From assembly GCA_034440615.1 (NCBI GenBank), contig JAOTOM010004745.1, forward strand, positions 367,501 through 431,500: a stretch of 64,000 nucleotides of DNA, given 5' to 3'. Positions within the stretch are counted from its first letter, which is position 1. Each line of letters begins with the position of its first letter. The notes below the pieces were generated by a model, which had not been told where the DNA came from, searched no databases, and saw nothing but the letters and a program-made list of their open reading frames with translations. The position numbers and the translations under genes are program-made. This document shows, piece after piece, positions 42,472-53,587 of this stretch. The stretch is from Ashinkailepas kermadecensis. Lineage: Eukaryota; Arthropoda; Thecostraca; Neolepadidae.

Positions 42472-42780
42472 GACAAGCGTGCCGCGTCTCGAGAGAGCCT
42501 CAAGCGCCCACTTAGCAACCAGATACTGACGGCGGAGGACATGTATGAGTATCTGCCGCACGAGCGAGCCAACTGTATCAAGTTCATATTTGTATCAAAG
42601 CAGGAAGAAATGGACGTTACGACCGAGCGCTTCTCGAAAGACATCACAATGAAGGGAACACGGAGGTACCACAAGTTCGCACCAGTGACCCACAGCACAG
42701 TAATTGTTCATGAACTGCCTGCCGATGCGGGGCAGTTCATGAATCGATGTGTGTTAATTAATGGTAGCTGGGTGAATTGA
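42472..42780 (+). other. Unrecognised open frame
   Basis: A frame open through 42472-42780 reads DKRAASRESLKRPLSNQILT, EDMYEYLPHERANCIKFIF, RRYHKFAPVTHSTVIVHELP and ends VLINGSWVN. The amino-acid composition looks protein-like rather than random, and it directly follows dispersed repeat copy 2. It may be the end of an element-encoded protein. I do not recognise the family. Confidence 0.25.
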
Positions 42781-42891
42781 GACGTATTAGCTAGTCTGCG
42801 TGCTGATGCAACTTGTGTTGATTGATATTATCGCAGTGACAGATCATCAGTCTGAACTGGAATTATGACGAGGTATGGGATGGCCTGAAGA

Positions 42892-42962
42892 TCTGTAGAT
42901 CATTACATTGCATTGCATTGTGGTACTGTACTGCAACACATTGTATTGCATTGCATTGTGTA
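42892..42962. repeat. Degenerate ATTGC pentamer repeat
   Basis: cattgcattgcattg-type repeat interrupted once. Confidence 0.8.
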
Positions 42963-43435
42963 ATTCTGTTACTTTATTTTATTACACCAATGTAGACGGC
43001 TCATGATCCAATTCGATTTTTTCAGGCTCAGCATGTGTCAATGGATGCGTTCGCGCCAAATTTGTTCTCAAACAGTTCAAGATGAATGCGCTTGCTCAGT
43101 CAATGAGGTTCATCTTTTCGTTCCCAGAATGTGGGGTTTGAAACGCCAGAAAGTTGATATTACAGTGGCTGGCAGTATTATAAACCTTCCAGTGTTGTTT
43201 GTGAAATATGATCGTATATTTTTATGTGCTGACATTGATGCCGAAGTATATTGCATAGGGTAAAAACATTTCTATTACTTTTCTCCTTACCAGTGACGAT
43301 CTAGGATTTCATAAATCACCCTTCGTCGCTTTTGCATTTCTGAAATAGCATTGTGACTGTCTTGAAGGTCAAACTAGGTCATGCTGTCGTAGGTCACAAG
43401 CTAACGATACAAAAACGCGTGAAGAAAAATGTATA

Positions 43436-43690
43436 AACTGACAAGGTGCAGTGGATCATGGCAAGTTCAGCGATGCTTAATGCAATTCGTGTTGCTCTTC
43501 GTTGAGTTCCAGGCCTCCAAATACTTAGATGACCTCTCAACAAAGGCTATAACTCCTTAACCGTTGCTTCGATCCTTCTCAAAATTGCGCAGCTCGATTA
43601 TAGAGACAACATAACTGTATATGAGTATTTTCATCGAAATCTGAGGTGTAGGGTGGCCCCTTCACTTGTCGATTTGTCGTGGAATGGGCC
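43436..43690. repeat. Old direct duplication, copy 1
   Basis: Shares ordered blocks with 44414-44690: gcagtggat, gctgtaactcctt, ttctcaaaat, ttttcatcgaaat, cttgtcgatttgtcgtggaatg. It is part of the AGGTCA-rich repeat family. Confidence 0.6.
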
Positions 43691-44413
43691 ACCTACCATA
43701 ATTCAGCGATATTTCTGCCATTTCCGTTCAACCCTTGACCTCACAACAAGTTAGAATAATTGTGCAACACAATACTCAAGATCAGGTGATTAACATTATC
43801 ATTCCATCACGTGTCTCGAACGTCAAAAGGCTTATATTTCAGTACTATACCGTTCTAAGCTCATATTAAAACAATCCACGATAAAATAGCGCAAAAACAA
43901 CCATCAATGCTTAATTTAGAACGGATATGTAGAGTTTTTAGGGGCAAAATCCTAGTTTTATTTTTTACTGCGAAAGATTAAACATCGAACTTGATTTCTG
44001 CACTTCTTCAAATCGCATTGCGACTATTGTAGTTGCCGATCCGAAAGTAAGTGCCGAGCACGGGGAAGGGCGTGTATTCGCAGTAGTCAGCGACCGAACG
44101 AACCGACACGACTGACGAGAGAGGGCTCACCGTAATCAGACCACGAGCACTGGCCACGCGTCCCCTCGAATTACCGGATCGTCACTGGTGCGCGCCGCCG
44201 ACCCAGCCGCCCTCAACAACAGACCGCGCTGCCAAACTGCTGGAGCATCGCCCCGGGCTCAGGACAGCTGACGGTGCCGGGTGCCACTTGACTCATGCAT
44301 ACCAGCATGGCCGCTCACTACAACTGTCCCGAAAGCTAAAGTAGGTCACGTGACCTTACATCACTTTGTCGCGATTTCAAATACCCCGTAAACGAACATT
44401 CCGAAATAGCCAA

Positions 44414-44690
44414 AAGATGCAGTGGATTATTGTGAGTTCACCGATGTATACTTTTGTACAATTCAGATTGTTCTTCTTTGTGTTAAGGACCTTAAAAAAA
44501 ACCTTGTTAGGTGACATCTCAAAAATTGCCGAGGCTGTAACTCCTTGACCTTTGACCTGATTTTTCTCAAAATGACAGCTGGATTTGGTGCATCAGATAA
44601 CGCCACGCAATTATTTTCATCGAAATACAAAATATTGGGTGTTATGCTCTTGTCGATTTGTCGTGGAATGGACCATCTTCGCGTCGCGAA
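44414..44690. repeat. Old direct duplication, copy 2
   Basis: See 43436-43690. The two copies are about 980 bp apart; between them lies a GC-rich block (44040-44340) that appears unrelated and may be an insertion. Confidence 0.6.
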
Positions 44691-44691
44691 A

Positions 44692-45244
44692 AAATCAATC
44701 TCAGAACATATAGGTTCATTTATCTAGGGTCAAAGAGGACCCATCTCCAAACTTGCTTGAGGATGGATACCTTATGCACATGAAGAAATATTCAAATGAA
44801 ACTTGCTACACCCATGCAATTGGGTAGAATCTCCGAAACGTATATCTCGGATGATTGTTTGAGATCACTGTCAATTTTGACACATTTTGGGGCCAATTTC
44901 CATATCTTTGTAATATGCATGCTCTTATAACATCATTTTTACCTTGGAATGCATGCAGAAACACCAGGAGATGTTCCTTATTTATTTTTACCTTCGCCAA
45001 GTGGCCTGAGATCAGGTCACGATAAGTGCTCAATGTAGCCTGAGCCTATTGAGACACTGCTGTTTCTATGATTTATTTCGAGTTCGTATGGCATAATTAG
45101 TGTCAAAGTTGCATTTCACGACCTAAGATACCCCAATATGCAGATATAACATGTTTTTTTTTACATACAAATATATTAGTTCAAAGCTAACGTTGTGACT
45201 TCCAAAAGTATCAAAGAGAAAAATAAGATAATTTTCTTATCCTA
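44692..45244. other. Intronic spacer, no gene
   Basis: No supported frame. Probably part of the same repeat family that ends with ...gcgggTTAA at 45541-45549. Confidence 0.4.
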
Positions 45245-45282
45245 TTCGTCGAGGGCGTTCCGACGATATCCAGCTTGTCTTC

Positions 45283-45444
45283 TTGGTTGGTTAGCGGTTT
45301 TACGACACGTCGACCGTTGAGTCATGTAGCGTCGCCAATCTCTCACGCCGATTGGTCGCGGGCGAAGAGTAGCGACAGGTGAGACTCGAACCCACAACCT
45401 TTCGATTGTGAGACGAGCATCTTGCCCCTAGACCACTCGTCCCC
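45283..45444 (-). mobile_element. tRNA-derived SINE with 14-bp target duplication
   Basis: Read on the minus strand it begins GGGGACGAGTGGTCTAGGGG (A box at about 45421-45439) and has the B box GGTTCGAGTC (complement of 45383-45392). A non-tRNA body follows, ending near gctaaccaaccaa. The duplication tccagcttgtcttc flanks it (45269-45282 and 45445-45458) and interrupts sequence otherwise continuous with 34616-34744. The tRNA-like part resembles a tRNA whose anticodon-loop bases would read CAC, but the anticodon stem is not paired, so it is not a functional tRNA gene. Confidence 0.8.
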
Positions 45445-45549
45445 TCCAGCTTGTCTTCGTGTAACGCTTAGTTTGTAAGTTAGATGGTCTTTAAAGACCT
45501 CCCCAGAGACTAGGTGTGAGTACCCGACCGGATAGACATCGCGGGTTAA

Positions 45550-46418
45550 TTTAATTAATTTCGGTTTGAAAATGCGTGACCTTACAAGAAAATGATTTTC
45601 CATGTAATAATACGATAAGTTTGATATTCTACTACTTGAAATGGGGTCACTTTGCTGAATAAGTTCCCCCTATTGCATAAAGTGCGACTCACTAAAAGGA
45701 AGGCTTTTCGCTGAATGAGGTGCCCTTCATCGGAACTGCTCGAGGTTCCTCTCGTTGGAAGTACAGAAGGTATGAACGTCTTCTGGAAAGGACTGAGCCC
45801 CATTTGATGGTATTTTCCTCACTGTACGAAGTACCCTCCCCTCCCGTCTCCTTTGGAAGGATTGTCCTGACATCCACACAGGGCAACCTGATAGCCACAT
45901 ATAACGATGTGACAGTTACAAAATATGGCCTCCTCTAATGCGTTTGCTGGGGTGGCGGCGTGCCCCCACCCCCTTCAGTCGGTGCCTGTTGGACATTGCA
46001 TGAGACGGAGTCTGATTTCCTCATGTGGTGGACTCGCAGTTACGAAGGGACGTGCCCCATTGAAAATTTCTTAGAAAAGGTCCTGCTGCACAGATGTATC
46101 CGACAGCCACGCAGAGTGACCTGATAGTCACAAAGGCGACCTAACAACCATACATGTCTGTTCGACAACTCATAACTTGGCTTAACCTTATTCGTATCCA
46201 GGAATAGACAAGGCATTAGCGGAGCAAAGGGGTGGGTTCCCACGTCTTTGGGGAAGTGCTTTTATTAACAATTGCTGGCGCTCACGCTCTGTAAAGTTTG
46301 TGGCAAGCTCCACCTCTGTCCATACTGGCACTTCTCGAATACAGTAGTGCTCGAAATGACCTGAGACGAACATATGTGATCCACCACCTGTCATGACATG
46401 CGTTGTCTACACTGTCAG
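45550..46418. other. Intron end before exon B
   Basis: No gene; ends at the acceptor gttgtctacactgtcag (46402-46418). Confidence 0.5.
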
Positions 46419-46691
46419 TGGCGCCGGAGTGGGTGGACACCAACAGCACCAAGTCGCCCGTCAAGACGCCCGCCAGAGAGATCGTGACGCTGACGTGCAC
46501 GGCACGGGGTGTGCCGGCGCCCACCATCACGTGGCGTCGAGAGGACGGCGGCGCCATCGTCAACCAGCGGCCTCGGCACGGCCGTGGGGCGAACCACCAC
46601 CACAGCGGCCTCCGATCCGGACCCGGACACCGCAGCGGCGGCCACCGGCCCGGACACGGACACCGCAGCGGCGGCCAGTGGTCCAGGCACG
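46419..46691 (+). CDS. Exon B: first half of Ig domain 2, lachesin/DIP-like protein (3' end uncertain)
   Basis: It begins after ...actgtcag with TG. Joined to the phase-1 G of exon A this gives Val and the sequence NVQ-V-APEWVDTNSTKSPVK, as in the Ig1-Ig2 junction of DIPs/lachesins. Next come EIVTLTC (strand B Cys) and GVPAPTITWRREDGGAIV (conserved Trp). Domain similarity ends near 46565. The exon must end in phase 1 to join exon C. The first well-formed phase-1 donor is GTATGA at 46692; a weaker GTGGGG lies at 46586. The 48-bp array starts at about 46617 inside this uncertain part, so the mature exon may be about 165-175 bp or carry repeat-encoded residues. Confidence 0.75.
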
Positions 46692-47230
46692 GTATGACAA
46701 AACTCGGACACCGCAGCGGCGGCCAGTGGTCCAGGCACGGTATGACTAAACTCGGACACCGCGGCGGCAGCCAGTGGTCCAGGCACGGTATGACTAAACT
46801 CGGACACCGCAGCGGCGGCCGGTGGTCCAGGCACGGTATGACTAAACTCGGACACCGCAGCGGCAGCCGGTGGTCCAGGCACGGTATGACAAAACTCGGA
46901 CACCGCAGCGGCGGCCAGTGGTCCAGGCACGGTATGACTAAACTCGGACACCGAGGCGGCAGCCAGTGGTCCAGGCACGGTATGACTAAACTCGGACACC
47001 GCAGCGGCAGCCGGCGGTCCAGGCACGGTATGACTAAACTCGGACACCGCGGCAGCAGCCAGTGGTCCAGGCACGGTATGACTAAACTCGGACACCGCAG
47101 CGGCAGCCGGTGGTCCAGGCACGGTATGACTAAACTCGGACACCGCAGCGGCAGCCGGCGGTCCAGGCACGGTATGACTAAACTCGGACACCGCAGCGGC
47201 AGCCGGTGGTCCAGGCACGGTATGACGACA
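46617..47230 (+). repeat. 48-bp minisatellite overlapping the end of exon B
   Basis: Twelve units of 48 bp contain ccaggcacg|gtatgac at 46691, 46739, 46787, 46835, 46883, 46931, 46979, 47027, 47075, 47123, 47171 and 47219. The unit is 16 codons without stop (GHRSGGQWSRHGMTKL), so the exon B frame stays open to 47500 and every GTATGA falls in phase 1. The reverse strand is also open, a consequence of the unit length. Confidence 0.95.
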
Positions 47231-47270
47231 AACCACCTCACGACTGGCTGGGGTCTGCCACAGACCCCGT

Positions 47271-47432
47271 CTGACCCGGTGTGTGCGTGTGCGTGTGCGT
47301 GTGTGCATGTGTGTGTGTGGGGGGGGGGGGGGCGTGGGCGCGTGAGTGTCGTGTGGGTGTGGGTGTGGATCTGGGTGGGTGTGGGTGTCGATGTGGGTAT
47401 GGGTGTGTGTGTACATGCGAGCGCGCGTGGGT
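47271..47432. repeat. GT-rich microsatellite with 14-G run
   Basis: gtgtgcgtgtgcgtg-type repeat, a G homopolymer at about 47319-47332, then ggtgtgggtgtgg-type repeat. Confidence 0.9.
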
Positions 47433-48716
47433 GTGCGCTGCCGTCGGACCCAGTATGGTGGGATAATCTGTGGTGGAGGGAAGCACGGCTCGTTAAATGA
47501 GTTCGGAATGCTCAAAAGAGGCACATACCATACGGAAAGGTGATAATGTACTGATCACTAATATGTAATGTTTCTGGAAATCTTCCGATCGCTTTTTAAA
47601 AGCGAACCTTTCCAACATTCCCATGTTGCAAGCATTGCAAGCATTGCCATATATTATGAGGACCCGTGCAGTGGCTAGGCTAGATAACACTAACTAGGTG
47701 CAAACAGAACGCAGAATAGGGATAACACACGCAGAATACATGGCAGCATTCTCCTGTGGTTCGAACTTTTTGAAGGCCTTCATGTAAGGCTAGTCCGACA
47801 CATCTAATACACATGAATTCTTTCATATTTATTTTGCATCAGATATTTCATCAAATACCGCCTCCTAGGCCAGGCTCCTGGCGATACATTTCCATCCGGT
47901 ATCGTGACAGCCAATCTCATGTGCATATTCGGCAGGAAGTGACGCGTAATACCAATTCATGGATGAGCATGGTTTTACTAATTACTGCACCCAGTGTGGG
48001 AGTCACAAGACAGTGCAGCTTACTGAATAGTGTGGTTATAGTTTGAAGAGCTGATAGATACAAAATAGGGCAACTACATAACTATAGATTAAGCAGTGCA
48101 CCTATTAATTGAGGTAATTGCAACATGAAATGTGGAACATGGAACAACATGGAGCGTACGTCTTCCAAAAAGTCGATCGATCGATTTCGAGAAGAAATCA
48201 ACCGCGTATTCATCCTAAGCTTCTCGATAAGCTTTCGAATGGTATATGTCTTCGTCTTCTGACCCTTCCGAGCCCTTCCAACGAGCCGTTTATGGTGAGT
48301 AGCTGTTCCAGAGATTGGGTTCCGGGATGGTTAGTGGCGGATTCAGTGGTCGGGTGGAGGGATGGCCTGTAACTGGTCGATGGGTGGTGTGCAGTGTGCA
48401 TGGCTTGTTTCGTCGTTAGTTGAGACGCACTCAGATTTCATGCAGACCTTGGGATGTTTCTTTAAAGGTTCTACACGTTCAGTTTGGCCTAGGAGGTTCT
48501 CTTGTGTGGTTTTATCTGTGTGTTCAATGTTTTCAGTTATGTTACTGCATGTTGGTTGCCTTTGTTTCTCTTTTGGCTCCATTATATCACAAGATGCCGC
48601 GGAAATCTGAATAGCTGCATTTCACAAAGCAAATAACTATTCTTGTCTATTTTTGTGCACTGCCATTTTTCTTCTAAGCCTTATCTATCTCCTGATTCGA
48701 CACAGGGTGATTCGTG
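47433..48716. other. Intronic spacer, no gene seen
   Basis: Only short frames without recognisable features. Confidence 0.45.
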
Positions 48717-49590
48717 TGCTGTTTCGCATCCTGGAGCCCTAACATCGGTCCACAGTACCTCGTCATTTGACTGTGCTGTTTCTCACCCTGCAGCTCCTAA
48801 CGTCGGTCCACAGCACCTCGTCACTTCACTGCTGTTTCTCACCCTGCAGCTCCTAACGTCGGTCCACAGCACCTCGTCACTTGACTGTGCTGTTTCTCAC
48901 CCTGCAGCTCCTAACGTCGGTCCACAGCACCTCGTCACTTGACTGTGCTGTTTCTCACCCTGCAGCTCCTAACGTCGGTCCACAGTACCTCGTCACTTGA
49001 CTGTGCTGTTTCTCACCCTGCAGCTCCTAACGTCGGTCCACAGTACCTCGTCACTTGACTGTGCTGTTTCTCACCCTGCAGCTCCTAACGTCGGTCCACA
49101 GCACCTCGTCACTTGACTGTGCTGTTTCTCACCCTGCAGCTCCTAACGTCGGTCCACAGTACCTCGTCACTTGACTGTGCTGTTTCTCACCCTGCAGCTC
49201 CTAACGTCGGTCCACAGTACCTCGTCACTTGACTGTGCTGTTTCTCACCCTGCAGCTCCTAACGTCGGTCCACAGTACCTCGTCACTTGACTGTGCTGTT
49301 TCTCACCCTGCAGCTCCTAACGTCGGTCCACAGTACCTCGTCACTTGACTGTGCTGTTTCTCACCCTGCAGCTCCTAACGTCGGTCCACAGTACCTCGTC
49401 ACTTGACTGTGCTGTTTCTCACCCTGCAGCTCCTAACGTCGGTCCACAGTACCTTCGTCACTTGACTGTGCTGTTTCTCACCCTGCAGCTCCTAACGTCG
49501 GTCCACAGTACCTCGTCACTTGACTGTGCTGTTTCTCACCCTGCAGCTCCTGACGTCGGTCCACAACACCTCGTCACTTGACTGTGCTAT
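48717..49590 (+). repeat. 58-bp minisatellite with acceptor-like units
   Basis: About 15 copies of 58 bp: cttgactgtgctgtttctca, ccctgcagctcctaacgtcg, gtccacagtacctcgtca. Most units hold ttgac (branch-point-like), a pyrimidine-rich tract and CAG 23 nt after the branch-point A. They also have ctaac followed by a second CAG. The sequence is highly homogeneous except for the first units and a 3-bp loss near 48826. Confidence 0.95.
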
Positions 49591-50402
49591 CCATGACAAT
49601 GTACCTTTGTACGGATCACAGCTGAAGAATGAGGAACGTTGAAGGCTACACATGACGCCGACGAACTGACATGTTGAATAACCATGAACTCCACTGTGTG
49701 ATATGAAACCATGAGCTTTTGCATTACTCGCTTGGAATATTTACACCACCACCCGAGCTACAAATTATCTTGCGGAGGAGGAAAGTAAAGCTAACATCAT
49801 TTAGACATCAATAAGATGTCCCCCGCCCAGCCCTGCCTTCAGCACCTAAAACGTCACACACACTATAACGTAATACTCCCTTAACGTAAAGTCGACGCGC
49901 CCCTAAACTCCAATCCACCACCACCCTTAACGTAAATGTACACTTGCCTTAGCTTAGCTAGCAAAACACACTCGTTTTAAAGGCGGCGCAACTGACCTTT
50001 ATGGTCTGGCACGCCTCTAAAAATCACCCCCTCCCCCCTCCAGCATTTCAGTGACAATAGCTTAATTAGCTTACGCTGAGGCGGCTTCGAAATCCATCGA
50101 TCAATCCCCGAGATAGCTTTAGCCAAATACTCCGGTCGAAATGATATATGCGCACGTGCTGCCACGCCAGCCAAGCTTCCGTAGGAGGGATTTGATATGC
50201 GAATATGAATGCAGCTGTGTTACGTAGAGTTCCGCTTCACGAAAGCTATTCTTTTTATTGCCATTTTTAAACAATTCTGCACTGTAATTGGTTAACTTAG
50301 CGCGAGCACAGATAAAAAAACTGATATCGATCACAATCACCACATGCGTCATACACGTAGCTAAACGACACCCCAGCAGATGATTGCTATTGTCCAGGCT
50401 TG
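49591..50402. other. Intronic spacer, no gene seen
   Basis: No supported frame or RNA gene. Confidence 0.45.
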
Positions 50403-50690
50403 GGGTATTCGACTATAAGTATTTTGCGCCATATTATGCTGCCTGTACAGGAAAACCTTAGCTATCCGATTATATGTGTTTTACGCCACATTATGCTGCC
50501 GGTACAGGAGAACCTTGGGTATCCGATTATAAGTGTTTCACACCGCATTATGCTACCTGTACAGAAACACCTTGGCTATCCGACTGCATGTGTTCGACAC
50601 TACATTATGCTGCCGGTACAGGAAAACCTTCGGTATCCGACTATAAGTGTTTCACACCACATTATGCTGCCTGTAGAGGAAAGATCACGC
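50403..50690. repeat. 57-bp minisatellite
   Basis: Five copies of a 57-bp unit including ttatgctgcctgtacaggaa and aaccttggctatccgattat. 57 is a multiple of three, so one frame stays open for 98 codons. Confidence 0.92.
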
Positions 50691-50994
50691 TTTTAAAAGA
50701 GCTGCCAAAAACACGTCTTCCCTATCCAAAGGTCATGCGAAATCAACATGAGAATACTTGCTTCTGATGAGAACCCGACAGTTGACTCTGGTTTCTATCA
50801 ACACGTGTGTGCATTACGTGCACCCAAGATTCGCGTGGATAGGACGGAAATGTAAACCGCAATCACAAGACTGGAAATATGCTACCAGGCATATTACCTT
50901 AGGATCTATTGATCAGCACTGTTGAGTAGGTATTTTGCTATGCCGTGTTTTGTGTGTAAGTGTGAATGTATGCCAAACTGGTTATCACCCTTGA

Positions 50995-51190
50995 CAGACT
51001 GATTACCACAGGTTGTGTTGCCGAACACGAAGACCGTGTGATTACCACAGGTTGTGTTGCCGAACACGAAGAATGTGTCATTACCACAGGTTGTGTTGCC
51101 GAACACGAAGACCGTGCCATTACTACAGGTTGTTGCTTTATACGAAGACCGTGTCATTATAACGGATAGTGTTGCCGAATATGAATACCG
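50995..51190. repeat. 39-bp minisatellite
   Basis: About five copies of gattaccacaggttgtgttg followed by ccgaacacgaagaccgtgt; the last copies are degenerate. Confidence 0.92.
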
Positions 51191-51354
51191 TGCTGGAATT
51201 TCTCCAGGGTTAGCGGGAATAGAGTGGGAAGCTGCTGCTATTAGCAGGATTTCAGGCTGAGTAGCAGCGAACAATGGTAGGGCTCTCCATCTGCACTCAT
51301 CATATATAATAGCTGTCGTTAGGGACAAGTGGCAAATCGCCGTTTGTTGTCTGA

Positions 51355-51968
51355 AGCTGGCGCTGTGAAGACGCAGAGACGATGCCTGGTGGTAACTGTG
51401 ATGACGCAGAGACGATGCCTAATGGTAGCTGTGATGACGCAGAGACGATGCCTAATGGTAACTGTGATGACACAGACGATGCTTAATGGTAACTGTGATG
51501 ACGCAGAGACGATGCCTAATGGTAACTGTGAAGACGCAGAGACGATGCCTAATGGTAACTGTGAAGACGCAGAGACGATGCCTAATGGTAGCTGTGATGA
51601 CACAGAGACGATGCTTAATGATAACTGTGATGACGCAGAGACGATGTCTAACGGTAACTGTGATGACGCAGAGACGATGCCTAATGGTAACTGTGATGAC
51701 GCAAAGACGATGCCTAATGGTAACTGTGATGACGCAGAGATGATGCCTAATGGTAACTGTGAAGACGCAGAGACGATGCCTAATGGTAACTGTGATGACA
51801 CAGAGACGATGCTTAATGGTAACTGTGATGACGCAGAGACGATGCCTAATGGTAACTGTGATGACGCAGAGACGATGCCTAATGGTAGCTGTGATGACGC
51901 AGAGACGATGCCTAATGGTAACTGTGATGACGCAGAGACGATGCCTAATGGTAACTGTGAAGATCAGA
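51355..51968. repeat. 33-bp minisatellite
   Basis: About 19 copies of gatgacgcagagacgatgcc followed by taatggtaactgt. Open frames on both strands (for example DDAETMPNGNC repeated) result from the stop-free 11-codon unit. Confidence 0.95.
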
Positions 51969-52329
51969 GTGTGGCAGCGCGGCAGTTGGCTAAACGGAGA
52001 GGCATTGGGAGCTCTGCAGACCATAAAACGCTGTGTAGTATATGACCAGTGCACATGCCTGATTGGGCAAACACAAATATGTGCAATAAATAATATTGGA
52101 CAAGGAAAGGATCAGAATTTATCGGAATACATAGGTTGACGTCATTGGATAACATTTCTTGCATTCTTTCACGTTTTGGTAAATTAATGCATTCTGCAAG
52201 CAACATTTTTATTTCAAAAATGTTACTCATGAACAATTATTTGCAACACAGGTATAACTCTGTGCATATATTTGCATCGTTTTATCTCATAAGTTTCTTT
52301 TTTAGCAAGCAGGTTATAATATTTACACC
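51969..52329. other. Spacer before LINE copy 3
   Basis: No gene seen; the 5' limit of the LINE is not sharply defined. Confidence 0.4.
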
Positions 52330-52618
52330 TAGAGACGCTGCCCAGTGCCATTTTGTCCATTCTGTCTGTCTTTGTCTAGTGTGTCAGTGTTTTCAGCTAT
52401 TTATTTCATTTTTGGCAGTTATTCAGCGAGTGATTTCTTCTTTCTTTAAAACCACAGTCAACTTTCTGCACAGTGATTACCTTGTAAGTGCTGCATAGTT
52501 AGGAACTAGCATACACCTAAGCTTTGTCGGTTATTTCGCTCTGCTCTGTTATTTGGTAAATCATTTTGCAGCAAGTTACTTTTCAATCTCAATCTAGGAA
52601 TAAGCTGCAGCCTTTAGG

Positions 52619-53053
52619 ATGGTTACTACCAGGATGCAGGCACTAGAGGATGAGGTTAGGTCCCTTAAGGCAGAGCTTTACAAGCTCAAAGCTTCCCTTG
52701 CTTCACAGGGCAGGCCAGCAAGTAAGCGACAGTCTGTAGCAGGGGCATCATATGCCCAGGTGGTCACAGGCCACCAGGTAACTGTAGCTTCCCCTGCTGT
52801 GGAGGTGGCAGGGAGATATGAAGAGAGAAGTGTTCCTAGTGAACAGAAGATTTCTAGTTGTAGCTCACAGGAGGGGCAGTGGTTGGGGGTGGGCAGTGGG
52901 CAGGGGTGGGGGATTTGGAGGCGTGAGCCTAAGCAAGGGGGCAGTGAGTGGCAGGTGGTAGGTGGTAGGAGTGGGAAGCAACCTAGTGAAGCAGCTCAAC
53001 AGGCAGGAGTAGTAATATCCAATAGGTTCCAGGCATTGGAGGACTGCCCCTAG
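52619..53053 (+). pseudogene. LINE ORF1 N-terminal part (copy 3)
   Basis: 145 codons from ATG at 52619: MVTTRMQALEDEVRSLKAEL and YKLKASLA form a heptad-patterned coiled-coil start, then a Gly/Ser/Gln-rich region (GQWLGVGSGQGWG) and ISNRFQALEDCP before a TAG at 53051. The coiled coil followed by an esterase-like domain is a known ORF1 layout of CR1/L2-type LINEs, with the coiled coil used for oligomerisation. Confidence 0.75.
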
Positions 53054-53077
53054 GATAGTGATAGCAGCAAGGAGAAA

Positions 53078-53579
53078 GTGCTAGTCGTAGGAGACTCTCG
53101 TGTGCGACATTTATATAGGGTATTCTGTCAAGGTCGGAGAGGTAGGAGGTGCATCACCAGGCCTGGTGCCAAGGTTAGAGACCTGGTCCCAGTGGTCGCA
53201 CAGGCCACCAGTGAAAACCAGTGCAGTACAGTTATAGTGCAGGTAGGAGTGAACAGCATAGGTCCTGCTAGGAGTGAGGATTCAGGAGCTGATGCAGGAC
53301 TACAGGGCCCTTCTGGCCACCCTGAAGCAAAGCAATTGCAGAGTTATTGTGTCAGCTATTCTGCCTAGGGCTGGAGTCTCCCCTGAGTGGAGCTCTAGGG
53401 CACTGGCAGCCAATGACAGGGTAAGTAGGCTCTGCAATGAGTTAGGTTTGACTTTTGTTGACAAGTGGTGCAGGTTTTATGGCTCATCTGACCTCTATCA
53501 GAGGGATGGCCTGCACTTCTCCGAGAAGGGGGTGCAAGTGTTAGGCAAAGTATATGAACATGTACTTCAGGGAAACTAG
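53078..53579 (+). pseudogene. LINE ORF1 SGNH-like domain (copy 3)
   Basis: Frames 53078-53368 and 53274-53579 together show VLVVGDSRVRHL, VQVGVNSIGPA, VIVSAILPRAGVSPEWSS and RDGLHFSEKGVQVLG. The Asn of GVNNIG in copy 1 corresponds to GVNSIG here. A 7-bp insertion near 53278 shifts the frame between blocks. Confidence 0.8.
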
Positions 53580-53587
53580 ATAATGGG

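Noticed and set aside
45383..45444. Possible functional tRNA gene on the minus strand
   Set aside because: A and B boxes are present but the anticodon stem does not pair and the unit has a SINE body and target duplications.
46415..47524. 369-codon minus-strand frame
   Set aside because: Mirror of the 48-bp repeat and GT-rich tract opposite exon B.
48717..51968. CRISPR array
   Set aside because: Units are directly contiguous without unique spacers and the context is eukaryotic intron.
51329..52054. 238-codon + frame and 200-codon - frame
   Set aside because: Both are translations of the 33-bp array; frames are open on opposite strands at once.
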